Source: RGIG1959 sp051877215
GTDB lineage: Bacteria > Bacillota > Clostridia > Oscillospirales > Acutalibacteraceae
DNA: 27,670 nucleotides
NCBI GenBank assembly: GCA_051877215.1
Contig: JBJEIR010000204.1
Location: forward strand, 1 to 27,670
Direction: 5' to 3'
Shown: one piece after another, positions 14,587 through 22,981 of the stretch
How the letters are laid out: every line of letters starts with the position of its first letter
Numbering within the stretch: the stretch's first letter is position 1
Made by a program: the position numbers and the translations under genes
Notes under the pieces: model-generated
What the model was told of the DNA's origin: nothing
The model's input: only the letters and a program-made list of their open reading frames with translations
Database searches by the model: none

Positions 14587-15750
14587 TTATCCGCCGATAC
14601 GGCGAATAATCGCTTCCAGCTCGTCCGCCGTGCGGGCAAAGGTATACCTCTGTTTGCAATGGTCATATGCCCGCTCAGCGCATGCCGCGCGATCGGTGCG
14701 TGCAAGCGCCTCCTCAAGCGCCTTTTCAAGCGTTTGCTCAAGAGTGTCTTGTGTGTCCCGTATCAATATGCCGCAGCGATCGTCGGTGATGACCTCCGTC
14801 ACCCCCGCAACCGGCATACACACCGCAAAGCAGCGGCAGGCGACCGCCTCCAAATAAGCGGTCGGGAAGCCCTCCGGATACCGCGAGGGAAGGCAGTATA
14901 TGTCGCTTTCCCGAAGCAGTGTCACAATCTCTTCAAAAGGCAGCTTTCCAAGCAGTGTCACACAATCGCCGTCCATTGTGCGAAGGGGGTCTGAAAGCGG
15001 ACCGTCCCCTGCAATCAGCAGATGCACCTTGTGTGTTTTTGAAAGCGTTTTCACCGCCCGGGCAAGCGGCAGTGCTCCTTTTTCCTCAATTAAGCGCCCC
15101 GTATAAACGATCACCGCCGTATCCTCGGAAATCCCGCAGTCTTTGCGGAAATGCGGTTTTGCTTCGTCGCAAAGGCGGCGGATATAGGCAAAATCGACCG
15201 CATTATACAGTGTGCCCTTTGCCGTAATGCCGAAATGAGAAAGCCAGTCGCAGCATGCGCGGGACACGCCGTAAAAATCGCGGCAGCGGCGCCTGAGCAA
15301 AGCGGTCACAACATGCTCATACCACTCACCGAGCTTGCCGACAACGCCGCCCCCGAGCGGCACATGCGACGAGCCGTGCTCGATCACGAGCGACGGACAG
15401 CCGATTTGCCGCGCAAATTTTGCGCCGTAAAGCGAAAGAGGATAAAAGCGGGTATTGATGACAACCAAATCAAACCGCTGCTTTTTCAGCTCGGCCGTCA
15501 AGCGGCGGCGCGCAGGCGTAGGCAAGGTCACGGGAAAGCGCCCGTTCATCAGGGAAAGAGACGGCAGCCGCCAAATCTCAATGCCCTCTTTTGAGGTTTC
15601 CCGCACCGCAAGAGACCCCGTTTGAGAGGTGACCACCGTCACACGGTTTCCGCGCGCAATCAGTTGCTTTGCGAGCTCATAGGTATAGCGTTCCACGCCG
15701 CCCATTGTCGGCAGATACTGCGCGGAAAAAAAGCAATAAGAGCGACTCAT
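14587..15750 (-). CDS. GT4-family glycosyltransferase
   Basis: 387-aa GT-B fold retaining glycosyltransferase. The N-terminal glycine loop is PTMGGVERYTYELAKQL (14-30). The C-terminal domain has YTGRLIEEKG (216-225), IAGDGPL (247-252) and the E-x7-E motif EGFPTAYLE (Glu293, Glu301) that binds the nucleotide sugar. It is cytoplasmic or membrane-peripheral and likely adds a sugar to the lipid-linked repeat unit exported by the flippase. It starts inside the flippase gene by a 4-base ATGA overlap, indicating coupled translation. Donor and acceptor unknown. Confidence 0.94.
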   Translation of the reverse strand: MSRSYCFFSAQYLPTMGGVERYTYELAKQLIARGNRVTVVTSQTGSLAVRETSKEGIEIWRLPSLSLMNGRFPVTLPTPARRRLTAELKKQRFDLVVINTRFYPLSLYGAKFARQIGCPSLVIEHGSSHVPLGGGVVGKLGEWYEHVVTALLRRRCRDFYGVSRACCDWLSHFGITAKGTLYNAVDFAYIRRLCDEAKPHFRKDCGISEDTAVIVYTGRLIEEKGALPLARAVKTLSKTHKVHLLIAGDGPLSDPLRTMDGDCVTLLGKLPFEEIVTLLRESDIYCLPSRYPEGFPTAYLEAVACRCFAVCMPVAGVTEVITDDRCGILIRDTQDTLEQTLEKALEEALARTDRAACAERAYDHCKQRYTFARTADELEAIIRRIGG

Positions 15751-17009
15751 GTGTGTACTCCCTTTGTTGTTTTTTTCATACAGATAACAATCAAAACGGC
15801 AAATGTCGCGGTCACAAGCAGCATGGACACCGTATAGAGAATCGCGGCGCCCGTCATCTCAAAATTTTTCACCAGCACAGAGGCAATCACGGCGGATACC
15901 GCCGCGGATATCACATACCCCACCAGCGCCAGCCGCTGGCGGCGCATAACGGTCAGAATGTTGACGGCAAGCACGGCTCCCGCCGAGAAACCGCCGCCCA
16001 CCATGATGATGCAAAGCGCCGACACATACGGCGACAGATCGACATTATAAAGCCATGAAAGAACCGGAATTCCCAGCAGCCACGCGGCAACCACGGCCGC
16101 CGCGGTCAACCCCAGCACCGCAAGGAACAGACGAACGATCAATTTTCGAAAATTCGTATAGCGGCAGTCTTTCCAATAAAACGCCATGGTGGTGAGCAGC
16201 GGGCGGAAAATAAACAGGCTCATCAGGTTGATGACCGAGGCGGGCATAAACAGCGCGCCGAACGCGGACTGCACCTCTGCGGAATAATAGGCGTCAATGG
16301 TATATTTGGGCAGATTGGTCAGATAAATCAGCAAAAACGAGCATATAAAAAGCGGAAGGCAGTCGACAAACAGGCGCCCCATCGCCCGCAGATCAAACCG
16401 GGGACGAAGCGACTCGATCCGCGCACTCAGCCGCATATCGTACAGCGCAATCCAAACGATCTCGACGACACAGGACAGCACGATGGCGCCGATAAGGTCG
16501 TGCGTAATCAGCAGAATCGCCGTAAAGGCCGCCATCGACAGCAAAATACGGAAAAACAGCGATCGGCCGCCCATATCCAGTCGGCCGTATTTTTGAAACT
16601 GGGCATAAAACACCCCTGAAAACGCATCCAGCGCTTTAAAAAGACAAAGCAGCAGAATAACCGCATTCTCATATATCCCGCGCGCTCCAAGCAGCAGCCA
16701 GACGCCGCTTGTGGCCATCATCAGCCCGCACAGCACGATTTTAAAGCCGAAATACTGTCCGAAAGAAAACAGCGGCGCGGTATCCGTCACCTGATAGGAG
16801 ATCGTCTCAAACGAGCCGATCGACCACATCAGAACGGCCACCGCATAGCCAAACGAAAAAACGCCGCCGTCAATCTCTCCGTTTACGCGGTTGACCACCA
16901 TCAGCAGCAGCATATAAAACGCGGCGTTGCAGGTGCTGCCCATCATATTCCAAAAAAAGATCGATTTCGCCGACGCTTTATCGGACAGCGTCTTTTTTTC
17001 GCTTTGCAC
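15747..17009 (-). CDS. Polysaccharide flippase (Wzx/PST type)
   Basis: 420-aa protein with about 12 membrane helices and a short charged N-terminus (MQSEKKTLSDKASAKSIFFWN), the usual build of MOP-superfamily oligosaccharide flippases. The first helix region, AKSIFFWNMMGSTCNAAFYM, is typical of the start of these proteins. It would move undecaprenyl-linked glycan units outward across the membrane. It lies between LicD and the GT4 gene in one operon. No Wzy-like polymerase is obvious, although the DUF2142 proteins might fill a transfer role. Confidence 0.9.
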   Translation of the reverse strand: MQSEKKTLSDKASAKSIFFWNMMGSTCNAAFYMLLLMVVNRVNGEIDGGVFSFGYAVAVLMWSIGSFETISYQVTDTAPLFSFGQYFGFKIVLCGLMMATSGVWLLLGARGIYENAVILLLCLFKALDAFSGVFYAQFQKYGRLDMGGRSLFFRILLSMAAFTAILLITHDLIGAIVLSCVVEIVWIALYDMRLSARIESLRPRFDLRAMGRLFVDCLPLFICSFLLIYLTNLPKYTIDAYYSAEVQSAFGALFMPASVINLMSLFIFRPLLTTMAFYWKDCRYTNFRKLIVRLFLAVLGLTAAAVVAAWLLGIPVLSWLYNVDLSPYVSALCIIMVGGGFSAGAVLAVNILTVMRRQRLALVGYVISAAVSAVIASVLVKNFEMTGAAILYTVSMLLVTATFAVLIVICMKKTTKGVHT

Positions 17010-17049
17010 GGAACAGCCCCACCTCCCGTCTCTTTATCTGCCGGCTGTA

Positions 17050-17931
17050 TCAAATATCCCCAAAGGCCTCTCCGAAGTCGAGGATCTCCGGCGCATGATT
17101 TTTGCGCTTTTCTTCCGGCGGGAGCTGCATATAGTCCCCGTAATACTGCCTCATAATCTTGTCATATTCACGCGGCACACAGATCGTCGTATCCTCAAAC
17201 GGCTGACGAAGCGTCGGAAACACATCGTCATACCGCAGGGTGGCGTCCTCTGTGCGAATATAGGTGAAATCGGTCATCAGCCCCGTGTTCTCCGCGTTAT
17301 ACCGCGTGCATATCTCGTGATATTTGCGCGCAAAGCGGGACGGATCGACGCGAAACAGATGCATCAGCGCGTGCAGAACGCGGCAGCCGAAGCCAAGCAC
17401 TGCGCCCATCACACCGCCCACCGGCAAATGCGGATGCTTCAGGTAATAGATATACGACAGCTTGGATTGCATCCACGCCTTTTTGGCCTGCTTTTTGCGC
17501 AGTGCTTCGTCCGTGGGCACGAAATCAAACGGAAACACATCAATGTGAATGCCCATATCCGTACCCGTCTCCAGCATTTCCGCCGTCATATTCTTGGTTC
17601 CCTTTCGGGAAACCTTCATGAGCATCTGCGCATAATTCTTCTCATGCAGCGGATCATATACATGGTATTTTTCGGAAAAAGCGGCATCTTCCGCTGCCGC
17701 GCGGTAAAAGCGGTCGTAATCCGCGCGGGTCATGCACAGGTCGATGTCGTCATCCCAAGGGATAAAGCCGCCGTGGCGAAACGCCCCGATGCAGCAGCCG
17801 CCGAGCATAAAATAGCCGATGCCGTGCGCGTCACACAGCGCCTCCACATCATGCAGAATCGTCATTTCCGCCCGCTGCAGCCGACGAAGCACCTGCGCAT
17901 CGTATTCACGATAGGCCGTTTTGTTCGCCAT
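17050..17931 (-). CDS. LicD-family phosphotransferase
   Basis: 293-aa protein of the LicD family, nucleotidyltransferase-fold enzymes that attach phosphocholine or other phospho-substituents to surface glycans using CDP-linked donors. The key motif GGCCIGAFRHGGFIPWDDDID is at residues 44-64, with the metal-binding acidic cluster Asp60-Asp62 and Asp64. The C-terminal MQLPPEEKRKNHAP is also typical. GGGAGGAG about 10 bases upstream supports the ATG at 17931; the ATG at 17961 would overlap the cytidylyltransferase stop. Located directly after a cytidylyltransferase gene, so its donor may be the CDP-alcohol made there. Substrate not determined. Confidence 0.92.
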   Translation of the reverse strand: MANKTAYREYDAQVLRRLQRAEMTILHDVEALCDAHGIGYFMLGGCCIGAFRHGGFIPWDDDIDLCMTRADYDRFYRAAAEDAAFSEKYHVYDPLHEKNYAQMLMKVSRKGTKNMTAEMLETGTDMGIHIDVFPFDFVPTDEALRKKQAKKAWMQSKLSYIYYLKHPHLPVGGVMGAVLGFGCRVLHALMHLFRVDPSRFARKYHEICTRYNAENTGLMTDFTYIRTEDATLRYDDVFPTLRQPFEDTTICVPREYDKIMRQYYGDYMQLPPEEKRKNHAPEILDFGEAFGDI

Positions 17932-17957
17932 CACACCGTCTCCTCCCTTTGAAAGCA

Positions 17958-18659
17958 TCACTCCTGCATTTCCAGCATCGCTTTAAACAGTTCGATGTCA
18001 TCCTTGGTGGTCAGCTTGATATTCTTCTCCGAGCCGGCCGCAAAATACAGGGTTTCCCCGAGATCCACCATCATCGTGTTGGTATAGGCGGAGCCGTAAA
18101 TCCCGATTTCCTCGTCAAACGCCTTTTGATAGGCCCAGTCAAGCTTATCAAAGCGATACGCCTGCGGCGTCTGCACGCGGCGCAGCGTTTCGCGCGGGAT
18201 ATACTGCCTTGTGGTCTGCTCATCTGTCTTGACAAAAATCTGCTCGTTATAGGGAAGCGAAGTCACGGCGTTGCCGTATACCGCGCACTTATCAATCACA
18301 TCCGACAGCACGCTTTCATCGACAAGCGGACGAATGCCGTCGTGGATAATAACCGTATCCTCCGGCGCGCAAATGCCGCGCAGTGCAAAAACACCGTTTC
18401 GGATGGATTCCTGACCGGTCGAACCGCCCGATACGACCCATTTCAGCTTTGAGATGCCGAACTGCTTGGCATATGCCCACAGCATATCGTGCCAGCCGTC
18501 GATGCACACGACCTCAATGGCATCTACCTGCGGGTGCTTTTCAAAGCCCTCCAGCGTATAAATCAAAATCGGCTTATCGTAAATGCTGATAAACTGCTTG
18601 GGGATGCTCTGTCCCATGCGCGAGCCGACACCGCCCGCAATTACAACCGCCACTGTCAT
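17958..18659 (-). CDS. IspD/TarI-family cytidylyltransferase
   Basis: 233-aa enzyme that joins CMP to a sugar-alcohol phosphate. The N-terminal nucleotide loop is GGVGSRMGQSIPKQF (9-23), with HDGIRPLV in the middle and KLTTKDDIELF near the C-terminus, all as in IspD (methylerythritol-phosphate cytidylyltransferase) and TarI (ribitol-5-phosphate cytidylyltransferase). Sequence alone does not separate the two, but position as first gene of an envelope operon directly before LicD favours a CDP-ribitol-like donor for surface polymer. No TarJ reductase gene follows. The ATG at 18659 gives the family N-terminus and has AGAGGAG upstream; the start at 18683 is less likely. Confidence 0.9.
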   Translation of the reverse strand: MTVAVVIAGGVGSRMGQSIPKQFISIYDKPILIYTLEGFEKHPQVDAIEVVCIDGWHDMLWAYAKQFGISKLKWVVSGGSTGQESIRNGVFALRGICAPEDTVIIHDGIRPLVDESVLSDVIDKCAVYGNAVTSLPYNEQIFVKTDEQTTRQYIPRETLRRVQTPQAYRFDKLDWAYQKAFDEEIGIYGSAYTNTMMVDLGETLYFAAGSEKNIKLTTKDDIELFKAMLEMQE

Positions 18660-18794
18660 TCTCCAAAACTCCTCTCCGGACAATCACGCCCGTTGTCTGT
18701 TCTGTTTTTATCGCTCTGCCGTACATTCACCGTATTTTTACATCGTTTTCTCCGTTACGGCACACAGTCTACCCATTTTATACAATATCGTCTT

Positions 18795-18823
18795 ATTATA
18801 ATCTCAATTTATTATTTTGTCAA
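18795..18823 (-). promoter_or_regulatory. Consensus sigma-A promoter of the envelope operon
   Basis: On the minus strand both hexamers are perfect: -35 TTGACA (18818-18823), 17-bp spacer, -10 TATAAT (18795-18800). The leader to the cytidylyltransferase is about 130 bases; I see no riboswitch or terminator in it. Likely drives all eight genes down to 9139. Confidence 0.88.
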
Positions 18824-18927
18824 TTTTTCGCCGCCGTTTACCGACTTTTTCCGCCACAGGAAAACATTTATCCGCACGGCGCTGCAAATCCGTCTTGTTT
18901 TGGAGGTGCTTTTTGGCTGCAAGAACG

Positions 18928-18959
18928 CAAAAAAGCACCCTGCCGTGCAGCAGAGTGCT
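18928..18959 (-). terminator. Rho-independent terminator after the 257-aa gene
   Basis: On the minus strand, arms AGCAC and GTGCT plus an inner CTGC/GCAG stem are followed by TTTTTTG. It lies about 30 bases past the stop and separates this unit from the envelope operon promoter. Confidence 0.85.
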
Positions 18960-18988
18960 CGTATTATCATGTTATTCCGGTCATCTGT

Positions 18989-19762
18989 TTACACGCCCGA
19001 AGCCTTTTTGTCCGCGACGGTATATAAATAGGCGTTTCCTCTTTTTTCGGCGCGGCACAGCACCCCCGCTTCAAACAGCAGCAGACACGCCGTCTGTGCC
19101 ACGGAAAGCCGAATGTGCGCAGACGCCGCCAATTCCTTCGCCGTAAACAAACAGGGCAGTCCCTTTGGCAGCAGCGGCAGCCAGTCGCGCGGCTCATATA
19201 TGCTCCGATCGGACAAAAGCGCCGACGGTACTCGGTCACAGCGGGACGAGCCTTTTTTTCCGTCGCGGCTCCACCCGTCGAGATAACGGTATTCGGTCAT
19301 TTCAAACAGCATCAGGCGCAGATGAAAGTGCGGGTGCAAAAGATACGGCCGAATTTTATACAGCTCGGGAAACACATCCCACACGCTGCCGGTTTTCGGG
19401 CTTTTGCGCGGCGCACTCAAAGCGCCCGTTTGAAGATCAATCCAGCAGATATATTTGCACTGTGCAATGGGATAGACAACCGTGACATCCGTTTCTTTTA
19501 AAAACACCCCGAGCTTTTTTCGTAAACGGTCAAACTGACGCGTCTGAATTTCCGTGATGCCGTCCTCTCGCGCGATGTCCGCCACATACCCGAAAAGAGC
19601 GACCTCCGTTTGTTCTTCTCTCGGCTCCAAATACCGCTTGAGCACCGCATGAAGGGTCTTTTCCCCCAGTGTGCCGATGCCGCCCTGTGCGCGATCCTGC
19701 GCGGCGATGTCCCGGCAAACCTCTTGAAAGCGCCGAGCGGATGAAGGGGTTAGCATATCCAT
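18989..19762 (-). CDS. Conserved hypothetical protein, possible PD-(D/E)XK-like fold
   Basis: 257-aa soluble protein I cannot assign to a named family. The N-terminal half has a pattern like a PD-(D/E)XK nuclease core: helix GEKTLHAVLKRYLEP with Glu34, strand GYVADI with Asp62, then TEIQT with Glu71 and Gln73. Next come VTVVYPIA and a Lys/Arg-rich KSPKTGSVWDVFPELYKIR segment. Residues 204-248 look like a winged helix (LFTAKELAASAHIRLSVAQTACLLLFEAGVL). AGAGG six bases before the ATG at 19762 supports the start. It follows the YfhO-family gene by 15 bases and ends at its own terminator. Function unknown; the fold suggestion rests on motif spacing only, and Gln replaces the usual catalytic Lys. 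Confidence 0.8.
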   Translation of the reverse strand: MDMLTPSSARRFQEVCRDIAAQDRAQGGIGTLGEKTLHAVLKRYLEPREEQTEVALFGYVADIAREDGITEIQTRQFDRLRKKLGVFLKETDVTVVYPIAQCKYICWIDLQTGALSAPRKSPKTGSVWDVFPELYKIRPYLLHPHFHLRLMLFEMTEYRYLDGWSRDGKKGSSRCDRVPSALLSDRSIYEPRDWLPLLPKGLPCLFTAKELAASAHIRLSVAQTACLLLFEAGVLCRAEKRGNAYLYTVADKKASGV

Positions 19763-19777
19763 CTGCGACCTCTTTCG

Positions 19778-22756
19778 TCAGCCGTTGTCTGTATCGGGGC
19801 GGTCTTTGCGGAATTTTTTCAGCACGCGCTGCCGCAGACGCGGGCAGCAAAGCCACACCGTGACAAGCACCGCCGCCGTGCTGACCGCCAGTCCGGGCAT
19901 CAGACCCGGCACATGATAGCGCAGCTCAAGGGTGTGGGTGCCCGCCGGCAGGCGGACGCCGACCAGCGCGTCGGCAATCAGCTGCGTCTCCATCTTTTCC
20001 CCGTCGCAGTAGACCTCCCAGCCGCCGTCCTGCGGCACGCTTGTAAAGACCAGTCCGGGCTCCTGCATCGTGATTGTCCCGCTCAGCGAGGTCTGCTCAA
20101 AGCGCTCCACATCGAGCGACTGTGCGGACAGCTGCTCATATGCTTTGTTCCATTTGTCCGTGTTCAGGCGATACAGATTCAGGCCGCAAAGCCCCACGGA
20201 AATGTCCTCAATCGTGACATCGACCGACACCGTCTCTCCCGCATGGAATGTGCCGAGATAGCGGAATTTCTCCGTTCCCGGCGTAATCTCGCACAGGACA
20301 TTCGGCGCCGTGACCGTAATATTGCCCGCGCGGAAATTATGCTCCAGATACACCGGTCCGTCCTGCGTGCAGGTATAGGTATAATGAAATACAACAGGCG
20401 TATTGTCGGAACTGATACGGCTGAAATAATTGCTGTTCCAGCTTGCACTTTCCTGCAGCGTCGCATTTTCATACGAAAATGCCGCCGTCTCCATCTTTTC
20501 ATATACATTCAGCTCTTGCCCGCACATGGCGTTGAGCAGCTCATTTTGATTTTGAATGGCGCGTATCTCATCGCTGACCGTCCAGTCAAGAACCGCCTCC
20601 GAAACCGCATACGCCACCGGCAGCACCGTCGGATTTTCCCAAACGACACATTCCTCCTGCTCCACGACCAACTGCGCGTTTGGCACCACGCTGCTAAGAG
20701 AACGGTTATAGTCCAAATAATACCGTATGCCGAACAGGCTGTTTTGCACCACCGAATCAAGCTTATACACCGAGCTGACATTCTCCGCATACACGCGGTT
20801 GCCCAAATACCGCAGCAGCTCAAACACCGAGCCGTTCATCGTGGACGAATAGTAGCCGATGCCTTGATAGTTGCCCACCATGGAGGGGTTGAAGGTGAAG
20901 CCGGAATTGGCCTCGATCCGATAAAAATCATCCGACCCGTTTTTCCACTGTGTGCCGTAGGTGTTCTGCTTGATCAGCGCTTTGCTGTATCCCGACTCCT
21001 GCGCCGTCGGCAAACCGCCCTCTTCAAAGGTTGAAACCGCGACAAAATTCCACGCGCTGTCCCCTATCCACAGCAGCGACAAAAGCGCCATGCAGACCGC
21101 TCCCGCCTTTTTCAGCGGCAAAGCGGCCTTCTTCTTTTTGTCGGCTCTCTTTGTCACGGCCTTTCGGTCGACGAGCGCCTCGCCGATGTTCATTTCATCA
21201 ATATCTTCTTCATAGATATCCGTATCAATCCCAGCCGTTTCGACGGTGTCCGTTTCGACGGCGTCCGGTTTGTCGGCATCTGTTTTACCGATATTCGTTT
21301 CGGCTATACTCGTTTCAACGGCATCCGTTCCGACCATGCTCGTTTCAACGGCACTCGTTTCAACGGCATCTGCTTTTGCGGCCGTCTTATCCCGCTGTCT
21401 TTGCAGCGCGGATACCGCGCAGGGAATCAGCAGCAGTACGGTTCCCGCCGCCAGCAGCAGCCAATACCCGATATCGACCTCTACGGCCTCTTTCGCGGTG
21501 ACGCCGAGGCTGACCGCAACGGCGGCCGCCCACCCCAGACCCGCTCCGATTATCACGCGCGGCAGCGTCAACCCCTCTCTGCGCGCCGCGCCGCTCACGC
21601 ACAGCAGCACCGCAAAGAGCGAGAACAAAAAGGTCCACCGCCCGGGAAGCTGATTGGGGAAGTGAAACCCGTGCCACACATAATCCAGCAGATTGCAGTT
21701 CATCGACACAATCAAAAGAGCCGTCAATATGACGCTCGCAATCCTCTCAGACAGGCGGATTTTACGGTTGAAAAGATACACAGGCAGCAGCAGGAAAACC
21801 AAAAAGCCCGTGAAAATATTGGCGCCGCTGTAGCCGAGAGAAAGGGGCTGAGCGGGCAATAAATTCTGCAAATACGAGACCGCGCTGCCGTACCATTTGA
21901 GCTTTTCCGGGAATGCGGCATCGGACGCCAGCGTGTTGCCGATGGCCATGCCGACCGGCAAAATGACCGCCGCGGCAATCAGACCGCCGAGCAGCGAAAA
22001 GCAGGCAAAGCGCCCCACCGAGCGCCCAAATGCACCGCCTCCGACAAGACGGCGTTTGCCCTCGTCGTTTTTGACAATCCGAAAATGCTGCAGCGCTGTC
22101 CAAAGAAAATACAGCACCAAAAACACGCACAGCGAAAACCCGATATAAAAGCTCGTCATGATAGAGAGCGCCAGCAGCAGTGTATACATCAGCGGGCGCT
22201 TTTGCCACACCAGCCGCTCAAGCCCGATCAGCACAAGCGGCGCATAAATCAGCAGATCCGTCCACATAAACTGGGAGACATACGCCAGCATATACGCGCA
22301 AATGCTGTATGCTACCGCTCCCGCAACAGCCAGCGGCGACTTCGTCTTCAGCTTATATCGCAAAAGCGCCAGACAGGAAACGGCGCTGAGAGCGATCTTG
22401 AGCACGCAAAACCAGTTGAGCGCCGAAACCATCGCCCCGAGCGGAACAAAGCGCATCAAGATGACCAAAAACAGGCTGTTGCAGTAGTAGGCGGCCTGCG
22501 CCCAGTTGTTATAGCCGAGCGCACCGTTCCACGAATACATCAGCTCAGGCAAGGAATCGCTTTGCGCCTGCTGGACATACATCGGAAAATACTGTCCCCA
22601 CAAATCCATGCACAAAAAGGACTGATCGCCGAACGGGGCGATCCCCTTGACCGCCATCAAAATCAGACTGATAGCAAGCGATATCAAAAACGCCGTGATA
22701 TACGGCAGCCGTTTTGCCCACTGCTCTTTCTTTTGCAGAGGATTGTTTCTTGTCAC
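19778..22756 (-). CDS. YfhO-family large membrane protein
   Basis: 992-aa protein of the YfhO/PMT-like family, GT-C-type membrane proteins that in Gram-positives are linked to glycosylation of lipoteichoic acid or other envelope polymers. N-terminal membrane helices from about residue 20 are followed by the loop GDQSFLCMDLWGQYFPMYVQ and roughly 13 helices. A cytoplasmic or loop insertion rich in Asp/Glu/Thr/Ala is at about 455-540. A large extracytoplasmic beta-rich domain follows to about 950, then one last helix and a basic tail. The GTG at 22756 (MTRNNPLQ) is chosen because GGAGAAAGG lies about 10 bases upstream; an in-frame TTG at 22813 falls inside a hairpin. Ends 15 bases before the 257-aa gene. 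Confidence 0.88.
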   Translation of the reverse strand: MTRNNPLQKKEQWAKRLPYITAFLISLAISLILMAVKGIAPFGDQSFLCMDLWGQYFPMYVQQAQSDSLPELMYSWNGALGYNNWAQAAYYCNSLFLVILMRFVPLGAMVSALNWFCVLKIALSAVSCLALLRYKLKTKSPLAVAGAVAYSICAYMLAYVSQFMWTDLLIYAPLVLIGLERLVWQKRPLMYTLLLALSIMTSFYIGFSLCVFLVLYFLWTALQHFRIVKNDEGKRRLVGGGAFGRSVGRFACFSLLGGLIAAAVILPVGMAIGNTLASDAAFPEKLKWYGSAVSYLQNLLPAQPLSLGYSGANIFTGFLVFLLLPVYLFNRKIRLSERIASVILTALLIVSMNCNLLDYVWHGFHFPNQLPGRWTFLFSLFAVLLCVSGAARREGLTLPRVIIGAGLGWAAAVAVSLGVTAKEAVEVDIGYWLLLAAGTVLLLIPCAVSALQRQRDKTAAKADAVETSAVETSMVGTDAVETSIAETNIGKTDADKPDAVETDTVETAGIDTDIYEEDIDEMNIGEALVDRKAVTKRADKKKKAALPLKKAGAVCMALLSLLWIGDSAWNFVAVSTFEEGGLPTAQESGYSKALIKQNTYGTQWKNGSDDFYRIEANSGFTFNPSMVGNYQGIGYYSSTMNGSVFELLRYLGNRVYAENVSSVYKLDSVVQNSLFGIRYYLDYNRSLSSVVPNAQLVVEQEECVVWENPTVLPVAYAVSEAVLDWTVSDEIRAIQNQNELLNAMCGQELNVYEKMETAAFSYENATLQESASWNSNYFSRISSDNTPVVFHYTYTCTQDGPVYLEHNFRAGNITVTAPNVLCEITPGTEKFRYLGTFHAGETVSVDVTIEDISVGLCGLNLYRLNTDKWNKAYEQLSAQSLDVERFEQTSLSGTITMQEPGLVFTSVPQDGGWEVYCDGEKMETQLIADALVGVRLPAGTHTLELRYHVPGLMPGLAVSTAAVLVTVWLCCPRLRQRVLKKFRKDRPDTDNG
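21236..21370. repeat. 15-bp tandem repeat inside the YfhO-family gene
   Basis: Nine consecutive 15-bp units have consensus CGTTTCRACGGCRTC on the plus strand; several are degenerate. In the protein they give a pentapeptide of the form (D/T)AVET, with variants SIAET and SMVGT, in an acidic loop. Confidence 0.88.
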
Positions 22757-22783
22757 GATGACCCTACCTTTCTCCGTCCTGTA

Positions 22784-22812
22784 TGCCCTGCCGCTTTTGT
22801 GCGGCAGGGGCA
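22784..22812 (-). promoter_or_regulatory. Leader hairpin before the YfhO-family gene
   Basis: Arms TGCCC-TGCCGC and GCGGCA-GGGGCA surround a 6-base loop; one extra base makes a bulge. It lies between the promoter (22856-22885) and the ribosome-binding site. No T-run follows on the minus strand, so it is a stable leader stem and not a terminator. A regulatory role is possible but unproven. Confidence 0.5.
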
Positions 22813-22855
22813 AACCGCTTTTATCCGTTTGAAAACGCGGGCTGTTTTTTGCTAT

Positions 22856-22885
22856 AGTCTATCATATTGCTTGCTTTTCTGTCAA
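22856..22885 (-). promoter_or_regulatory. Sigma-A-type promoter of the YfhO-family gene
   Basis: On the minus strand: -35 TTGACA (22880-22885), 18-bp spacer, -10 TAGACT (22856-22861). The leader is about 95 bases and carries the hairpin at 22784-22812. Confidence 0.7.
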
Positions 22886-22936
22886 CAGACGTCCCGCCTT
22901 TTTGTCCGTTCACGCCGCGCCCCGCAAAAGTGACGC

Positions 22937-22972
22937 AAAAAACTCTCCCCGCCGCAGCCGCGGCAGGGAGAG
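22937..22972 (-). terminator. nifJ-type terminator hairpin, copy B
   Basis: On the minus strand the stem CTCTCCC-x-GCCGC / GCGGC-x-GGGAGAG is followed by TTTTTTG. It differs at only a few positions from the hairpin at 23334-23371, which directly follows nifJ. It lies 9 bases outside the left end of element 2 and precedes the YfhO promoter. Confidence 0.8.
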
Positions 22973-22981
22973 CTGAAAGTG

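Noticed and set aside
13504..14994. 496-residue plus-strand reading frame opposite the DUF2142 and GT4 genes
   Set aside because: Spans two real genes and their junction on the other strand; composition is that of an antisense shadow.
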